In this document: in pieces, positions 1 through 9,550 of the stretch
How positions within the stretch are numbered: position 1 is the first letter of the stretch
Layout of the letters: every line of letters begins with the position of its first letter
From: Rhodanobacteraceae bacterium
GTDB taxonomy: Bacteria; Pseudomonadota; Gammaproteobacteria; Xanthomonadales; Rhodanobacteraceae
DNA length: 64,000 bases
Direction: 5' to 3'
Assembly: GCA_027019085.1 (NCBI GenBank)
Contig: JALUXG010000039.1
Location: forward strand, 1-64,000
The notes under the pieces: model-generated
What the model was told of the DNA's origin: nothing
Database searches by the model: none
Seen by the model: only the letters and a program-made list of their open reading frames with translations
Position numbers and translations under genes: made by a program

Positions 1-55
1 TCGCGAAGGCGGTCGTACCGTCGGCGCGGGCGTGGTGGCGAAGATCTTCGAGTGA
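1..55 (+). CDS. tuf: Elongation factor Tu, C-terminal end (partial)
   Basis: Only the last 17 codons are inside the window. They read REGGRTVGAGVVAKIFE and then TGA at 53-55. The GRTVGAG motif followed by a short hydrophobic tail is the conserved C-terminus of EF-Tu domain III, the GTPase that delivers aminoacyl-tRNA to the ribosome. Its place directly before rpsJ matches the usual rpsL-rpsG-fusA-tufA then S10 arrangement, so this is most likely the tufA copy, but the gene copy cannot be decided from this fragment. Confidence 0.93.
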   Translation, partial: REGGRTVGAGVVAKIFE

Positions 56-205
56 GACAGAGCCGGGATGCGGCATGAAGGGGTCCGGGGTTCGCTTTTG
101 CCAATCCCGGAGCCCACTCACCGCAACCGGTTACGCAGGAACAGGCGAGAAGCCGGTTCCATGACAGAGCAGTAGAAACGTTCTTTCGATAAACAGGACA
201 CGGTT
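56..205 (+). promoter_or_regulatory. tuf-rpsJ intergenic leader with inverted repeats
   Basis: This 150-bp gap separates tuf from rpsJ. It holds inverted repeats, for example TCCGGG (84-89) with CCCGGA (106-111), and CCGGGAT (64-70) with ATCCCGG (105-110 region), which could form a terminator-like or leader hairpin. In enterics the S10 leader binds L4 for autogenous control; whether this leader does so cannot be seen. I found no convincing -35/-10 pair. The rpsJ ribosome-binding site is weak (ACAGGACACGGTT before the ATG). Confidence 0.4.
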
Positions 206-517
206 ATGGCGAACCAGAAGATTCGCATTCGGCTCAAGGCGTACGATCATCGACTGATCGATCGTTCCGCCAGCGAGATTGTCGAGACAGCCAAGCGCAC
301 GGGCGCCACGGTACTCGGTCCGATCCCGCTGCCGACCAAGATCGAGCGCTACACGATTCTGACTTCGCCGCATGTCGACAAGGATGCGCGCGATCAGTAC
401 GAAACGCGTACGCACAAGCGGGTGCTCGACATCATCGACCCCAACGACAAGACCGTGGACGCGCTCATGAAGCTTGATCTTGCAGCGGGCGTGGACGTCC
501 AGATCAAGCTCGGTTGA
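206..517 (+). CDS. rpsJ: 30S ribosomal protein S10
   Basis: This 103-residue protein is the usual S10 length and opens the S10 operon. S10 sits in the 30S head and also works as NusE in transcription antitermination with NusB. The N-terminus [19 protein letters not shown] and the internal [14 protein letters not shown] segment are the family signature. The ATG at 206 gives the standard N-terminus. The stop is 20 bp before the rplC ATG, so the genes are co-transcribed. Confidence 0.98.
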   Translation: MANQKIRIRLKAYDHRLIDRSASEIVETAKRTGATVLGPIPLPTKIERYTILTSPHVDKDARDQYETRTHKRVLDIIDPNDKTVDALMKLDLAAGVDVQIKLG

Positions 518-537
518 GCGATAGACAGGATACGAAG

Positions 538-1179
538 ATGAGTATCGGACTGGTTGGCCGCAAATGCGGCATGAGCCGGATCTTCACCGAAGATGGCCAC
601 TCGATTCCGGTGACGCTGATTGAAGCGACACCGAACCGCGTGACCCAGGTCAAGACCCGGGACAACGACGGGTACTGTGCCGTGCAGGTGACTGCAGGGG
701 CCAAGCGTGCCTCCCTGCTGACCAAGCCGGCCAAGGGTCACTACGCCAAGGCGAAGGTCGAGCCCGGCCGCGGCCTGTGGGAATTCCGCGTCAGCGACGA
801 CGACGCCGGCAAGTATGCCGTGGGCGCCGAGATCAAGGTCGACGACGTGTTCGAAGCCGGCCAGGTGGTCGATGTGGCGGGTGTGAGCAAGGGCAAGGGC
901 TTTGCCGGCACCATCAAGCGTCACCACTTCCGTGGGCAGGACAACACGCACGGCAACTCGCTTTCCCACCGTGTGCCGGGTTCGATCGGTCAGAACCAGA
1001 CCCCGGGTCGCGTCTTCCCGGGCAAGAAGATGTCCGGTCACATGGGCGCCGTGCGACGCACAGCGCAGGGACTGGAAGTCGTGAAGATCGACGCCGAGCG
1101 TCACCTGATTGCAGTCAAGGGCGCAGTGCCCGGCGCGACCGGTGGCGACGTCATCATCCGTGCGACGTCGAAAGGTTGA
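538..1179 (+). CDS. rplC: 50S ribosomal protein L3
   Basis: L3 has 213 residues and helps start 50S assembly near the peptidyl transferase centre. The start at ATG 538 ([12 protein letters not shown]) is chosen because it gives the conserved N-terminus; an upstream TTG at 514 overlaps the rpsJ stop and would add eight non-conserved residues. The [12 protein letters not shown] and [18 protein letters not shown] stretches, the latter holding the glutamine methylated by PrmB in relatives, are diagnostic. It lies 11 bp before rplD. Confidence 0.97.
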   Translation: MSIGLVGRKCGMSRIFTEDGHSIPVTLIEATPNRVTQVKTRDNDGYCAVQVTAGAKRASLLTKPAKGHYAKAKVEPGRGLWEFRVSDDDAGKYAVGAEIKVDDVFEAGQVVDVAGVSKGKGFAGTIKRHHFRGQDNTHGNSLSHRVPGSIGQNQTPGRVFPGKKMSGHMGAVRRTAQGLEVVKIDAERHLIAVKGAVPGATGGDVIIRATSKG

Positions 1180-1190
1180 GGAGTAGCGGC

Positions 1191-1793
1191 ATGGAACTGA
1201 ATGTAACTGGCGCCAAGCCGATGAAGGTTTCCGAGGCCGTTTTCGGCGCGGAGTTTCGCGAGCATCTGGTGCATCAGGTGGTGGTGGCCTATCAGGCCAG
1301 CGGTCGTGCCGGCACCAAGGCGCAGAAGACCCGCTCCGAGGTCAATGGCACCACCAAGAAATCCAAACGCCAGAAGGGTGGCGGAGCGCGTCACGGTGCG
1401 CTGACCGCGCCGATCTTCGTTGGTGGCGGCATCACGTTTGCCGCCAAGCCGCGAGATTTCGGACAGAAAGTGAACCGCAAGATGTATCGCGGTGCGCTGC
1501 GCTCCATCGTGGCCGAGCTGGCTCGCCAGGATCGTTTCAAGGTGGTCGAGGACTTTGGCATCGACACGGCCAAGACCAAGCTCATGTCGGCCAAGCTTGC
1601 CGAGCTGGAAGTCAGCGGCCGTGTGCTGCTGGTTTCCGAGAGTGCCGGTGAGGAGCTGTTCCTGGCCGCACGCAACATACCGTATGTGCACGTCGTCGAT
1701 GTGGCGGCGCTCAATCCGGTCAGTCTGGTGGCAGCCGACTACGTCATTGCCACGGTCGATTCGGTGAAGAAACTCGAGGAGTGGCTGGCATGA
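1191..1793 (+). CDS. rplD: 50S ribosomal protein L4
   Basis: L4 has 200 residues. It lines the exit tunnel and in E. coli represses its own operon. The open frame runs upstream through rplC, but the ATG at 1191 ([13 protein letters not shown]) gives the normal length. The basic extended loop [14 protein letters not shown], which reaches into the tunnel, is clear. The stop overlaps the rplW ATG as ATGA, indicating translational coupling. Confidence 0.97.
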   Translation: MELNVTGAKPMKVSEAVFGAEFREHLVHQVVVAYQASGRAGTKAQKTRSEVNGTTKKSKRQKGGGARHGALTAPIFVGGGITFAAKPRDFGQKVNRKMYRGALRSIVAELARQDRFKVVEDFGIDTAKTKLMSAKLAELEVSGRVLLVSESAGEELFLAARNIPYVHVVDVAALNPVSLVAADYVIATVDSVKKLEEWLA

Positions 1794-2083
1794 GCAACGA
1801 ACGCATTCTCGATACCCTGCGCGGCCCGCACATTTCCGAAAAGTCGGCGCTGCTCGGCGGTCAGAACCAGTACGTATTCGTGGTTGCGCCCGACGCGACC
1901 AAGGCCGACGTGAAAGCGGCCGTGGAAGATCTGTTCGAGGTAACCGTCGAGCGGGTCAATATCGTGAACGGAAAGAGCAAAAGCAAGTCGTTCCGTTTCC
2001 GCGCCGGCAAGCGCCAGGGCAAGCGCAAGGCCTATGTCCGTATCGCAGATGGCCAGTCCATCGATATTGCGGCACGGGCCTGA
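1790..2083 (+). CDS. rplW: 50S ribosomal protein L23
   Basis: L23 (97 residues) lies at the tunnel exit and docks trigger factor, SRP and SecY. The ATG at 1790 gives [23 protein letters not shown] at 1781 would add three residues and is less likely. The start overlaps the rplD stop by 4 bp. The [22 protein letters not shown] segment is the usual basic rRNA-binding loop. Confidence 0.97.
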   Translation: MSNERILDTLRGPHISEKSALLGGQNQYVFVVAPDATKADVKAAVEDLFEVTVERVNIVNGKSKSKSFRFRAGKRQGKRKAYVRIADGQSIDIAARA

Positions 2084-2101
2084 TTCAGGAGTTCAATTTC
2101 G

Positions 2102-2929
2102 ATGGCACTGATCAAACTCAAGCCAACTTCACCCGGACGCCGATCCACGGTGCGCGTGTCCACCCCGGGGCTGCACAAGGGCGCGCCCTACGCGGCGCTG
2201 ACCGAGGCGCAGTCGCGGACCGGTGGGCGTAACCATCATGGTCGGATCACGACGCGTCATCGTGGTGGTGGTCACAAGCAGCTTTACCGCATCATCGATT
2301 TCAAGCGCAACAAGATCGGTATCGCTGCGCGCGTGGAACGGCTGGAATACGATCCCAATCGCACCGCGCACATTGCCCTGGTCTGTTATGCCGATGGCGA
2401 GCGCCGCTACATCATCGCCCCCAAGGGCCTTGAGGTCGGCGACCGCATCCTGGCCGGCTCCAGTGCGCCGATCAAGCCGGGCAACAGCCTTCCCTTGCGC
2501 AACATTCCGGTCGGTACCACGGTGCACTGCATCGAGCTCAAGCCGGGCAAGGGTGCGCAGATCGCGCGCAGCGCCGGGGCCTCGGCCCAGCTTGTCGCGC
2601 GTGAATCGGCCTATGCCACCCTGCGCTTGCGCTCGGGCGAGATGCGTCGCGTCTCGATCGAATGCAGTGCCACCATAGGCGAGGTCGGCAACAGCGAGCA
2701 TAGCCTGCGCAAGCTCGGCAAGGCCGGCGCCAAGCGCTGGCGTGGTGTGCGCCCGACCGTCCGCGGTGTGGCCATGAACCCGGTCGACCACCCGCACGGC
2801 GGTGGTGAAGGCCGTACCTCCGGCGGCCGTCATCCGGTCAGCCCCTGGGGCACGCCGACCAAGGGTTACAAGACCCGCAACAACAAGCGCACGGACAAGT
2901 TCATCGTGCGCCGTCGCAGCAAGAAGTAA
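2102..2929 (+). CDS. rplB: 50S ribosomal protein L2
   Basis: L2 (275 residues) is a core 23S-binding protein needed for subunit association and peptidyl transfer. The [19 protein letters not shown] region and the C-terminal [13 protein letters not shown] motif, which contains the essential histidine, are both present. The length is normal. It lies 18 bp after rplW in the same operon. Confidence 0.98.
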   Translation: MALIKLKPTSPGRRSTVRVSTPGLHKGAPYAALTEAQSRTGGRNHHGRITTRHRGGGHKQLYRIIDFKRNKIGIAARVERLEYDPNRTAHIALVCYADGERRYIIAPKGLEVGDRILAGSSAPIKPGNSLPLRNIPVGTTVHCIELKPGKGAQIARSAGASAQLVARESAYATLRLRSGEMRRVSIECSATIGEVGNSEHSLRKLGKAGAKRWRGVRPTVRGVAMNPVDHPHGGGEGRTSGGRHPVSPWGTPTKGYKTRNNKRTDKFIVRRRSKK

Positions 2930-2941
2930 AGGGAGACGATC

Positions 2942-3214
2942 ATGCCGCGTTCTTTGAAGAAGGGTCCGTTCGTCGACCTGCATCTGCTGAAAAAGGTGGA
3001 GGCTGCCTCTGCCGCCAACAACCGGCGTCCGATCAAGACCTGGTCGCGCCGTTCGATGGTTCTTCCGGAAATGGTCGGATTGACCATAGCCATTCACAAC
3101 GGGCGCCAGCATGTCCCGGTGTTGATCAACGAGAACATGGTCGGGCACAAGCTCGGCGAGTTCGCGGTGACCCGCACCTTCAAGGGACACTCCGGCGACA
3201 AGAAGTCGAAATGA
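2942..3214 (+). CDS. rpsS: 30S ribosomal protein S19
   Basis: S19 (90 residues) sits in the 30S head with S13. [12 protein letters not shown] at the N-terminus and [21 protein letters not shown] at the C-terminus are the family hallmarks. A GGGAGA ribosome-binding site precedes the ATG. The stop codon overlaps the proposed rplV start. Confidence 0.98.
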   Translation: MPRSLKKGPFVDLHLLKKVEAASAANNRRPIKTWSRRSMVLPEMVGLTIAIHNGRQHVPVLINENMVGHKLGEFAVTRTFKGHSGDKKSK

Positions 3215-3558
3215 CGATGGGTAGCACGATGGAAGCCAAAGCGATCCTGCGCAGTGCGCGCATCTCGGCGCAGAAAGTGCGCCTGGTGGCCGACATGGTC
3301 CGCGGCATGCCCGTCGGCCAGGCCGATGGCGTGCTCGAATACACCAACAAGAAGGCCGCGCACCTGGTGCGCAAGGTACTGCTGTCCGCCGTTGCCAATG
3401 CCGAGAACAACCTCGGCGCCGATGTCGACGAACTCAAGGTGGCACGCATCTTCGTGGACGAAGGGCCGACGATGAAGCGCATGCATGCCCGTGCCAAGGG
3501 TCGCGGATCACGCATCCTGCGGCGTACCAGCCACATCACTGTCGTTGTTGGCGACTGA
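3211..3558 (+). CDS. rplV: 50S ribosomal protein L22
   Basis: L22 lines the exit tunnel and its loop is a known site of macrolide-resistance mutations. The core [26 protein letters not shown] and the C-terminal [21 protein letters not shown] are typical. Three in-frame ATG codons (3211, 3217, 3229) are possible. The first overlaps the rpsS stop as ATGA and gives 115 residues, and the third gives 109. None has a strong Shine-Dalgarno sequence, so the exact start is uncertain. Confidence 0.95.
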   Translation: MTMGSTMEAKAILRSARISAQKVRLVADMVRGMPVGQADGVLEYTNKKAAHLVRKVLLSAVANAENNLGADVDELKVARIFVDEGPTMKRMHARAKGRGSRILRRTSHITVVVGD

Positions 3559-3574
3559 AGCGAGGACGTAAACG

Positions 3575-4288
3575 ATGGGTCACAAAGTTCATCCCACCGG
3601 CATCCGCCTCGGCATTTCCAAGGACTGGAATTCCAAGTGGTACGCCAACAAGGGCCACTATGCCGAGTATCTTGCCGCCGATCTGAAGGTTCGTGAGCTG
3701 CTCAGGGACAAGCTCAAGCAGGCAGGTGTCTCGCGCATACAGATCGAGCGTCCCGCCAACAATGCCCGTATTACCATCCATACCGCACGTCCGGGCGTGG
3801 TGATCGGCAAGAAGGGCGAGGACATCGAGAAACTGCGCACGGAAGTCACCAAGTTGATGGGTGTGCCTACGCATATCAACGTCAACGAGGTGCGCAAGCC
3901 CGAGCTCGACGCGCAGCTGGTTGCCGAATCGATCGCCAACCAGCTGGAACGTCGCATCATGTTCCGCCGCGCCATGCGACGCGCAGTCGGCAATGCCATG
4001 CGCCTGGGTGCCTTGGGCGTGAAGGTACATGTCGCGGGGCGTCTCAACGGTGCTGAAATCGCCCGTTCGGAGTGGAGCCGGGAAGGACGCGTCCCCCTGC
4101 ATACCCTGCGTGCGGACATCGATTACGGTTTTGCGGAGGCACACACCACCTACGGCGTGATCGGCATCAAGGTATGGGTCTACAAGGGCGAGATCTTTGA
4201 TCTCGAGCATGTCGAGGAAGCCAAGGACGAGAAGTCGTCCCCTCGCCGCGACGGCGGTGAAGGCCGTCGTGCCCGGGCTGCGAAGTAA
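3575..4288 (+). CDS. rpsC: 30S ribosomal protein S3
   Basis: S3 (237 residues) forms part of the mRNA entry channel and its helicase site. The N-terminus [22 protein letters not shown] is standard. The KH-type domain shows the [14 protein letters not shown] loop. A lysine- and arginine-rich C-terminal tail follows VYKGEIF. It lies 16 bp after rplV and 12 bp before rplP. Confidence 0.98.
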   Translation: MGHKVHPTGIRLGISKDWNSKWYANKGHYAEYLAADLKVRELLRDKLKQAGVSRIQIERPANNARITIHTARPGVVIGKKGEDIEKLRTEVTKLMGVPTHINVNEVRKPELDAQLVAESIANQLERRIMFRRAMRRAVGNAMRLGALGVKVHVAGRLNGAEIARSEWSREGRVPLHTLRADIDYGFAEAHTTYGVIGIKVWVYKGEIFDLEHVEEAKDEKSSPRRDGGEGRRARAAK

Positions 4289-4300
4289 GGAGTCGAAGTC

Positions 4301-4714
4301 ATGCTGCAACCGAAGCGAACCAAATACCGCAAGATGCACAAGGGCCGCAACCGTGGCCTGAGCCAGAACTCCAACCTCGTCAGCTTCGGCGAATTCGGTT
4401 TGAAGGCAACAACCCGCGGGCAACTGACTGCGCGCCAGATCGAGGCCGCGCGTCGCTGCATCACCCGTTACGTCAAGCGTGGCGGAAAGCTGTGGATCCG
4501 CGTGTTCCCGGACAAGCCGATCACCAAGAAGCCGATCGAAGTGCGCATGGGTTCGGGCAAGGGCAACGTCGAGTTCTGGGTTGCCCCTATCCAGCCGGGC
4601 CGCATGCTGTATGAAATCGAGGGTGTTGACGAGCAGACCGCACGCGAGGCCTTCCGTCTTGCAGCGGCCAAGCTTTCCGTGCAAACCCAGTTCGTGACCA
4701 GGGCGGTGATGTGA
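4301..4714 (+). CDS. rplP: 50S ribosomal protein L16
   Basis: L16 (137 residues) contacts the A-site tRNA elbow. The start [17 protein letters not shown] and the central [23 protein letters not shown] block are diagnostic. The arginine hydroxylated by YcfD in E. coli falls in the MGSGKGN neighbourhood. The TGA stop shares one base with the rpmC ATG. Confidence 0.98.
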   Translation: MLQPKRTKYRKMHKGRNRGLSQNSNLVSFGEFGLKATTRGQLTARQIEAARRCITRYVKRGGKLWIRVFPDKPITKKPIEVRMGSGKGNVEFWVAPIQPGRMLYEIEGVDEQTAREAFRLAAAKLSVQTQFVTRAVM

Positions 4715-4899
4715 TGGCTATCAACGACATTCGTGACAAATCGGTCGATGAGCTCAAGGAGCACCTGCTCGAACTGCGCAAGGAGCAGTTGAACCTTCGC
4801 ATGCAGCAGGGTTCCGGACAGCTTTCCCAACCGCATCAGATGCGCCGTGTACGGCGCGACATCGCCCGCACGAAATTCGTGCTGGGCGAGAAGAAGTAA
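4714..4899 (+). CDS. rpmC: 50S ribosomal protein L29
   Basis: L29 (61 residues) is a two-helix protein at the tunnel exit next to L23. [25 protein letters not shown] is the canonical N-terminal helix (given here as its first part). The ATG at 4714 overlaps the rplP stop by one base; a GTG at 4711 would add one methionine and is not needed. Confidence 0.96.
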   Translation: MAINDIRDKSVDELKEHLLELRKEQLNLRMQQGSGQLSQPHQMRRVRRDIARTKFVLGEKK

Positions 4900-4910
4900 G
4901 GGCCGCCGTT

Positions 4911-5171
4911 ATGAGCGAGAATCAGAAAACAGCACGTAGCCTGCAGGGTCGCGTGATCAGCGACAAGATGACCAATACGGTCACTGTGCTGATCGAGCGC
5001 CAGGTGCAGCACCCGGTGTTCGGCAAGATCATCCGTCGATCCACAAAGTTGCACGCGCACGATGAATCGGGTGCGCGGGAAGGCGACGTCGTGCGGATCG
5101 AGGAATGTCGTCCGCTTTCCAGGACCAAGCATCATCGCGTGGTCGAAATCGTTTCGCGTGCGGAACAGTAA
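4911..5171 (+). CDS. rpsQ: 30S ribosomal protein S17
   Basis: S17 (86 residues) is an OB-fold 16S-binding protein. After a short variable N-terminus the [20 protein letters not shown] block and [21 protein letters not shown] are typical. It starts 11 bp after rpmC. It is the last gene of the S10 operon by the E. coli definition, but the 15-bp gap to rplN suggests the transcript continues. Confidence 0.97.
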   Translation: MSENQKTARSLQGRVISDKMTNTVTVLIERQVQHPVFGKIIRRSTKLHAHDESGAREGDVVRIEECRPLSRTKHHRVVEIVSRAEQ

Positions 5172-5186
5172 GGCGAGGATGCAGAC

Positions 5187-5555
5187 ATGATCCAGATGCA
5201 AAGCACGCTTTCCGCAGCCGACAACAGCGGTGCCCGTGAGTTGATGTGCATCAAGGTGCTCGGTGGCTCCAAGCGCCGTTATGCTCGCATCGGCGATGTC
5301 ATCAAGGTGACCGTCAAGGATGCCATTCCACGTGGCAAGGTGAAGAAGGGCGAGGTGTACAACGCCGTCGTCGTACGCACCGCCAAGGGTGTGCGTCGTG
5401 GCGACGGTTCGCTGATCCGTTTCGACGGGAATGCGGCCGTACTACTCAACAACAAGCTCGAGCCGATCGGTACCCGTATCTTCGGGCCGGTTACTCGCGA
5501 GCTGCGCAGCGAGAAGTTCATGAAGATCGTCTCGCTCGCGCCCGAAGTGCTCTGA
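5187..5555 (+). CDS. rplN: 50S ribosomal protein L14
   Basis: L14 (122 residues, the family length) lies at the subunit interface and binds the silencing factor Rsf[22 protein letters not shown] and [13 protein letters not shown] are near-invariant family segments. In E. coli this gene begins the spc operon; here only 15 bp separate it from rpsQ and no promoter is evident, so S10 and spc appear fused transcriptionally. Confidence 0.98.
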   Translation: MIQMQSTLSAADNSGARELMCIKVLGGSKRRYARIGDVIKVTVKDAIPRGKVKKGEVYNAVVVRTAKGVRRGDGSLIRFDGNAAVLLNNKLEPIGTRIFGPVTRELRSEKFMKIVSLAPEVL

Positions 5556-5571
5556 GCGGAGACCTGAAACC

Positions 5572-5889
5572 ATGAATCGAATCAAGAAGGGTGATCACGT
5601 CATCGTGACCACCGGCAAGAACAAGGGCCAGCGCGGTGACGTGCTCAGTGTGGACGGTGACCGGGTGTTCGTTTCGAACGTAAACCTGGTGAAGCGCCAC
5701 ACCAAGGGCAACCCCCAGGATCCGCAGGCCCCGAGCGGAATCATCGAGCGTGAAGCCTCGATCCATATTTCCAACGTGATGCTGTTCAACCCCGCCACCA
5801 ACAAGGGTGAACGCGTTGGCACCAAGTCGCTCGAAGATGGGCGAAAGGTGCGCGTGTATCGCTCCAGTGGCGAGGTCGTTGACCTGTAA
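5572..5889 (+). CDS. rplX: 50S ribosomal protein L24
   Basis: L24 (105 residues) is a KOW-domain assembly initiator of the 50S subunit. [22 protein letters not shown] is the KOW motif, followed by the loop that reaches the tunnel exit. It lies 16 bp after rplN and 10 bp before the rplE start. Confidence 0.97.
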   Translation: MNRIKKGDHVIVTTGKNKGQRGDVLSVDGDRVFVSNVNLVKRHTKGNPQDPQAPSGIIEREASIHISNVMLFNPATNKGERVGTKSLEDGRKVRVYRSSGEVVDL

Positions 5890-5899
5890 GGACGAAATC

Positions 5900-6439
5900 A
5901 TGACGCGCCTTGAAAACTTCTACAAAGAGCAGGTCGTACCCAAGCTTGTCGAGCGGTTCGGCTACAAGAACGTGATGCAGGTTCCCCGCATCACCAAGAT
6001 CACGCTGAACATGGGCGTGGGCGAAGCCGTGGGCAACAAGAAAGTGCTCGAGAACGCGCTTGGCGACATGGCAAGCATTGCCGGCCAGAAGCCGGTGACC
6101 ACCAAGGCCCGCGTCTCGGTCGCGTCGTTCAAGATTCGTGATGGCTGGCCGATCGGCTGCATGGTGACGTTGCGACGCGCCCGCATGTACGAGTTTCTCG
6201 ACCGCCTGATCAACGTTTCACTGCCCCGCGTCCGCGACTTCCGCGGTGTCAATGGCCGTTCCTTCGATGGCCGTGGCAACTACAACATGGGCGTGAAGGA
6301 ACAGATCATTTTCCCGGAGATCGACTACGACCAGATCGATGCCATTCGCGGCATGGATATCTCCATCACCACGACCGCCAAAAGCGACGAGGAAGGCAGG
6401 GCGCTGCTCGAGGCCTTCAACTTCCCCTTCCGCAACTGA
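5900..6439 (+). CDS. rplE: 50S ribosomal protein L5
   Basis: L5 (179 residues) binds 5S rRNA and contacts the P-site tRNA. The ATG at 5900 ([16 protein letters not shown]) follows AAGGACGAAATC, which contains a good ribosome-binding site; the open frame upstream overlaps rplX and is ignored. [14 protein letters not shown] and [18 protein letters not shown] are diagnostic. In E. coli S8 represses at this start; that structure cannot be judged here. Confidence 0.98.
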   Translation: MTRLENFYKEQVVPKLVERFGYKNVMQVPRITKITLNMGVGEAVGNKKVLENALGDMASIAGQKPVTTKARVSVASFKIRDGWPIGCMVTLRRARMYEFLDRLINVSLPRVRDFRGVNGRSFDGRGNYNMGVKEQIIFPEIDYDQIDAIRGMDISITTTAKSDEEGRALLEAFNFPFRN

Positions 6440-6454
6440 TTCAAGGGTACCGAC

Positions 6455-6760
6455 ATGGCCAAGACCTCCATGGTCCAGCGTGACATCAAGCGCGCCAAGC
6501 TAGTTGCCAAGTACGCCGAAAAGCGTGCCGCATTGAAGAAGATCGTGCTCAATCCGGAAGCCTCCTACGAGGAAAAGATGGAAGCACAGGCGCAGCTGCA
6601 GAAGCTGCCGCGCGATTCCAGTGCGGTTCGCATGCGCAATCGTTGTGCACTGACCGGGCGTCCACGTGGCGTCTACCGCAAGTTCGGTCTTGGCCGTAAC
6701 AAGCTGCGCGAGGCCACCATGAGTGGCAACGTGCCCGGCCTGCGCAAGGCCAGTTGGTAA
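6455..6760 (+). CDS. rpsN: 30S ribosomal protein S14 (zinc-independent long form)
   Basis: S14 has 101 residues, the long form without the CxxC-CxxC zinc ribbon; the C-terminal region shows [21 protein letters not shown] with a single cysteine. It sits in the 30S head. The 143-bp gap after it is much longer than elsewhere in the cluster and carries a promoter-like site. Confidence 0.97.
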   Translation: MAKTSMVQRDIKRAKLVAKYAEKRAALKKIVLNPEASYEEKMEAQAQLQKLPRDSSAVRMRNRCALTGRPRGVYRKFGLGRNKLREATMSGNVPGLRKASW

Positions 6761-6774
6761 GAGTGAACGCCAGT

Positions 6775-6796
6775 CCCCGGGACTCGTTTTCCGGGG
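6775..6796 (+). terminator. Hairpin after rpsN, no U-tract
   Basis: CCCCGG (6775-6780) and CCGGGG (6791-6796) form a perfect 6-bp stem around a 10-base loop, starting 15 bp after the rpsN stop. No run of T follows, so it is at best an attenuator, a processing site or a weak terminator. Confidence 0.4.
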
Positions 6797-6803
6797 GCGT
6801 CGC

Positions 6804-6812
6804 TGCTATAAT
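6804..6812 (+). promoter_or_regulatory. Extended -10 promoter before rpsH
   Basis: The sequence TGCTATAAT is a perfect sigma-70 extended -10 (TGn plus TATAAT). The -35 position 17 bp upstream is poor, which is typical for extended -10 promoters. Transcription from about 6819 would give a ~85-nt leader for rpsH that contains a perfect hairpin (CCGGCG 6828-6833, CGCCGG 6840-6845). This would allow independent expression of the rpsH-secY part of the cluster. Confidence 0.6.
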
Positions 6813-6903
6813 TGTCTGTCTGCCCGGCCGGCGGTTGCTCGCCGGGTATTACAATCAAAGATTCCGGTCAACGGATATCGGTGCAATCTCAAAGGTTTGA
6901 CTC

Positions 6904-7302
6904 ATGAGCATGACTGATCCCATTGCCGACATGTTCACGCGGATTCGCAACGCCCAGGCCATGGGCAAGGCAACCGTTCGCATGCCGGCCTCCAAGCTGA
7001 AGGCATCCATTGCCGATTTGCTCGCCAACGAGGGCTATATCCTCGGCAGTACGATCGAGCAAGGCGATGACAAGAAGCCCACGCTCGCAATACAGCTCAA
7101 GTATTTCGAAGGTCGCCCGGCCATCGAGCGCATCCAGCGTGTGAGCCGGTCGGGCCTGCGCGTGTATCGCGGCAAGAATGAACTGCCCAAGGTCATCGGT
7201 GGCCTTGGCATCTCCATCATCTCGACCTCAGCCGGCCTCTTGACCGATGCCCAGGCCCGCAGCAAGGGCGTGGGTGGCGAAGTGATCGGCCTGGTGGCCT
7301 AA
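6904..7302 (+). CDS. rpsH: 30S ribosomal protein S8
   Basis: S8 (132 residues) is a primary 16S-binding protein and, in E. coli, the repressor of the spc operon. [18 protein letters not shown] and the C-terminal [19 protein letters not shown] with GGEVIGLVA match the family. It follows the long promoter-bearing gap and precedes rplF by 12 bp. Confidence 0.98.
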   Translation: MSMTDPIADMFTRIRNAQAMGKATVRMPASKLKASIADLLANEGYILGSTIEQGDDKKPTLAIQLKYFEGRPAIERIQRVSRSGLRVYRGKNELPKVIGGLGISIISTSAGLLTDAQARSKGVGGEVIGLVA

Positions 7303-7314
7303 GGGGAGTCTGTC

Positions 7315-7842
7315 ATGTCACGTATTGCCAATGCCCCGATTGCCCTGCCGAAGGGTGTGGAATTCAAGTCCGATGCCGAAGGCGTGGTCGTCAAGGGTCC
7401 GAAGGGAACGCTTTCGCTTCATGCACTCCCCGGTGTGAGCGTGGAGAACCAGGACGGTACCCTGCGTGTGGGTATGGTCGAGGGCGGTGAAGTGAAGTAT
7501 GCCGGTACCGCGCGCGCCCTGATTGCAAACATGATCCATGGGGTTACCACCGGTTTCGAGCGCAAGCTCGAGCTGGTCGGGGTTGGGTACCGGGCCTCCA
7601 TGCAGGGCAAGAGCCTCAATCTCAGCGTGGGTTATTCGCATCCGGTGCTTTTCGAGGCTCCGGATGGGATCACCATTGAAACCCCGAGCCAGACCGAAGT
7701 GCTGGTCAAGGGTGCCGACAAGCAGCGCGTCGGCCAGGTGGCAGCAAAAATTCGTTCGGTGCGCCCGCCGGAACCGTACAAGGGCAAGGGTGTCCGCTAT
7801 GCGGGCGAGCGTATCAGTCTGAAGGAAGCCAAGAAGGCCTAA
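7315..7842 (+). CDS. rplF: 50S ribosomal protein L6
   Basis: L6 (175 residues) lies near the factor-binding site. The start [17 protein letters not shown] and the C-terminal [25 protein letters not shown] are the family signature. A GGGGAG ribosome-binding site precedes the ATG. Length is normal. Confidence 0.98.
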   Translation: MSRIANAPIALPKGVEFKSDAEGVVVKGPKGTLSLHALPGVSVENQDGTLRVGMVEGGEVKYAGTARALIANMIHGVTTGFERKLELVGVGYRASMQGKSLNLSVGYSHPVLFEAPDGITIETPSQTEVLVKGADKQRVGQVAAKIRSVRPPEPYKGKGVRYAGERISLKEAKKA

Positions 7843-7900
7843 TCCGCGCAGGAACGTTTCCTGAGTGCATAGCCGATCCGTTTCCGGGAGTAGCAAGATC

Positions 7901-8254
7901 GTGGACAAGAAAATCGCCCGTCAGCGCCGTGCCAAATCCACGCGCGCCCATATTCGCAAGCTGGCCGTGCCGCGCCTGACGGTGCACCGTTCCGGCCAGC
8001 ATCTCTACGCGCAGGTGATCGATGCCAGCGGCAGCAAGGTCGTGGCCGCCGCCTCGACCTTGCAGAAGTCGGTCAGTGAGGGCCTGAAGGGCACCAAGAA
8101 CATCGCTGCCGCCGCCGCTGTCGGCAAGGCTGTGGCCGAGCGTTCCCTGGCTGCAGGGGTCGAAAGCGTGGCTTTCGATCGCTCCGGCATGAAATACCAC
8201 GGCCGCATCAAGGCCATTGCCGAGGCTGCCCGCGAGGCCGGCCTCAAGTTCTAA
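7901..8254 (+). CDS. rplR: 50S ribosomal protein L18 (GTG start)
   Basis: L18 (117 residues) carries 5S rRNA into the 50S subunit with L5. The GTG at 7901 is preferred because it gives (M)[20 protein letters not shown], the conserved N-terminus, and is preceded by CCGGGAG. An upstream ATG at 7865 would add twelve non-conserved residues. [24 protein letters not shown] is the typical end (first part [10 protein letters not shown]). It is followed by a 155-bp gap. Confidence 0.95.
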   Translation: MDKKIARQRRAKSTRAHIRKLAVPRLTVHRSGQHLYAQVIDASGSKVVAAASTLQKSVSEGLKGTKNIAAAAAVGKAVAERSLAAGVESVAFDRSGMKYHGRIKAIAEAAREAGLKF

Positions 8255-8409
8255 ACCGGGAACACGGAATCGCGGACAGGGAATTGCAACGCGCTTGTAG
8301 CATGCACAATTCCCCATTTCACATTCCAGGCGTTCAAACAACAACTCCAAGCGGCCAAGAGCCGTAATTTGCAAGCCCCGGAATGATTCCGGGCACGACA
8401 GGAAAAGAC
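8255..8409 (+). other. rplR-rpsE gap with two hairpins
   Basis: This gap inside the spc operon is 155 bp, while neighbouring genes are 5-20 bp apart. It has a long-loop inverted repeat, GGGAATTG (8279-8286) with CAATTCCC (8307-8314), and a tight hairpin, CCCGGAA (8377-8383) with TTCCGGG (8387-8393), that ends about 16 bases before the rpsE ATG. No coding potential or clear promoter was found. The second hairpin could affect rpsE translation. Confidence 0.6.
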
Positions 8410-8919
8410 ATGTCTTCGAGTGATCGTGACAATTCGGACGGCCTGCTGGAAAAGCTGATTGCCGTCAACCGCGTGGCCAAGACCGTCAAGGGTGGCCGGC
8501 AGATGAGCTTTACCGCCCTGACGGTGGTCGGTGACGGCGAGGGCCGCGTCGGCTTCGGATATGGCAAGGCGCGCGAAGTGCCGCTGGCCATTTCCAAGGC
8601 CATGGACCGTGCCCGCCGTAACATGGTCAAGATCGACCTCAACAACGGCACCCTGTGGTATGCCATCAAGGCCAACCACGGTGCAGCGCGGGTGTACATG
8701 CAACCCGCAGCGGAAGGTACCGGCGTGATTGCAGGCGGCGCCATGCGTGCCGTGCTCGAGGTGGTCGGCGTGCGCAATGTTCTGGCCAAGGCCGTGGGTT
8801 CGCGCAACCCGATCAATCTCGTCCGCGCCACCATCAACGGCCTCAAGGCGGTCGCTTCTCCCGAACATGTGGCGGCCAAGCGTGGCAAGACCGTGGAAGA
8901 GGTGATGGGTCATGGCTAA
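8410..8919 (+). CDS. rpsE: 30S ribosomal protein S5
   Basis: S5 (169 residues) acts in decoding fidelity and mRNA unwinding. The ATG at 8410 ([22 protein letters not shown]) gives the usual short variable N-terminus; an ATG at 8383 lies inside the upstream hairpin and is unlikely. [22 protein letters not shown] and [15 protein letters not shown] are diagnostic. Its end overlaps rpmD by 8 bp. Confidence 0.97.
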   Translation: MSSSDRDNSDGLLEKLIAVNRVAKTVKGGRQMSFTALTVVGDGEGRVGFGYGKAREVPLAISKAMDRARRNMVKIDLNNGTLWYAIKANHGAARVYMQPAAEGTGVIAGGAMRAVLEVVGVRNVLAKAVGSRNPINLVRATINGLKAVASPEHVAAKRGKTVEEVMGHG

Positions 8920-9103
8920 GAACAACGTGGCAACCGTACGTGTGCGCCTGGTCAAGGGCCTGCGCGGTGTGCAGCAGCGTCATCGTCTCAGCGTCCGGGC
9001 CCTGGGCCTGAACAAGATCAACGATGTGCGTGAACTGAAGGACAGCCCCCAGGTGCGTGGTCTGATCAACAAGGTCGGCTACCTGGTCAGTGTCGAGGAG
9101 TAA
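8912..9103 (+). CDS. rpmD: 50S ribosomal protein L30
   Basis: L30 (63 residues) is a small peripheral 50S protein. The pattern [23 protein letters not shown] and [13 protein letters not shown] matches the family. The ATG at 8912 lies inside the last codons of rpsE, indicating translational coupling. Confidence 0.96.
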   Translation: MAKNNVATVRVRLVKGLRGVQQRHRLSVRALGLNKINDVRELKDSPQVRGLINKVGYLVSVEE

Positions 9104-9109
9104 TCGATC

Positions 9110-9541
9110 ATGCGTCTGAATACCATCAAGCCATCCGCGGGTTCGCGCCAGTCCCGCACTCGTGTCGGGCGTGGCATCGGATCGGGTCTGGGCAAGACTT
9201 GCGGTCGCGGCCACAAGGGTCAGCACGCGCGCTCGGGCGGTTATCACAAGGTCGGTTTCGAGGGCGGCCAGATGCCGCTGCAGCGTCGCCTGCCCAAGGT
9301 GGGTTTTCGCTCGCTTAAGAAAGCCGATACCGAGCAGGTATTTCTTTACCAGCTGGCCGTCGTGAAGGCCGATACCATCGATTTCGCGGCGTTGCGTGAA
9401 GCGGGTCTGGTCAGCAGTCGTGCCAAGAAGGTCAAGGTCGTGCTGCAGGGCGGCATCGATCGCGCCGTCAAGCTGTCCGGCCTGCTGGTCACGGCGGGTG
9501 CCAAGGCTGCCATTGAGGCAGCCGGCGGAAGCGTGGAGTAA
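9110..9541 (+). CDS. rplO: 50S ribosomal protein L15
   Basis: L15 (143 residues) is a late 50S assembly protein. [22 protein letters not shown] and the glycine-rich [23 protein letters not shown] (first part [11 protein letters not shown]) are diagnostic. It lies 6 bp after rpmD and 9 bp before secY. Confidence 0.97.
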   Translation: MRLNTIKPSAGSRQSRTRVGRGIGSGLGKTCGRGHKGQHARSGGYHKVGFEGGQMPLQRRLPKVGFRSLKKADTEQVFLYQLAVVKADTIDFAALREAGLVSSRAKKVKVVLQGGIDRAVKLSGLLVTAGAKAAIEAAGGSVE

Positions 9542-9550
9542 ATCGCGATC

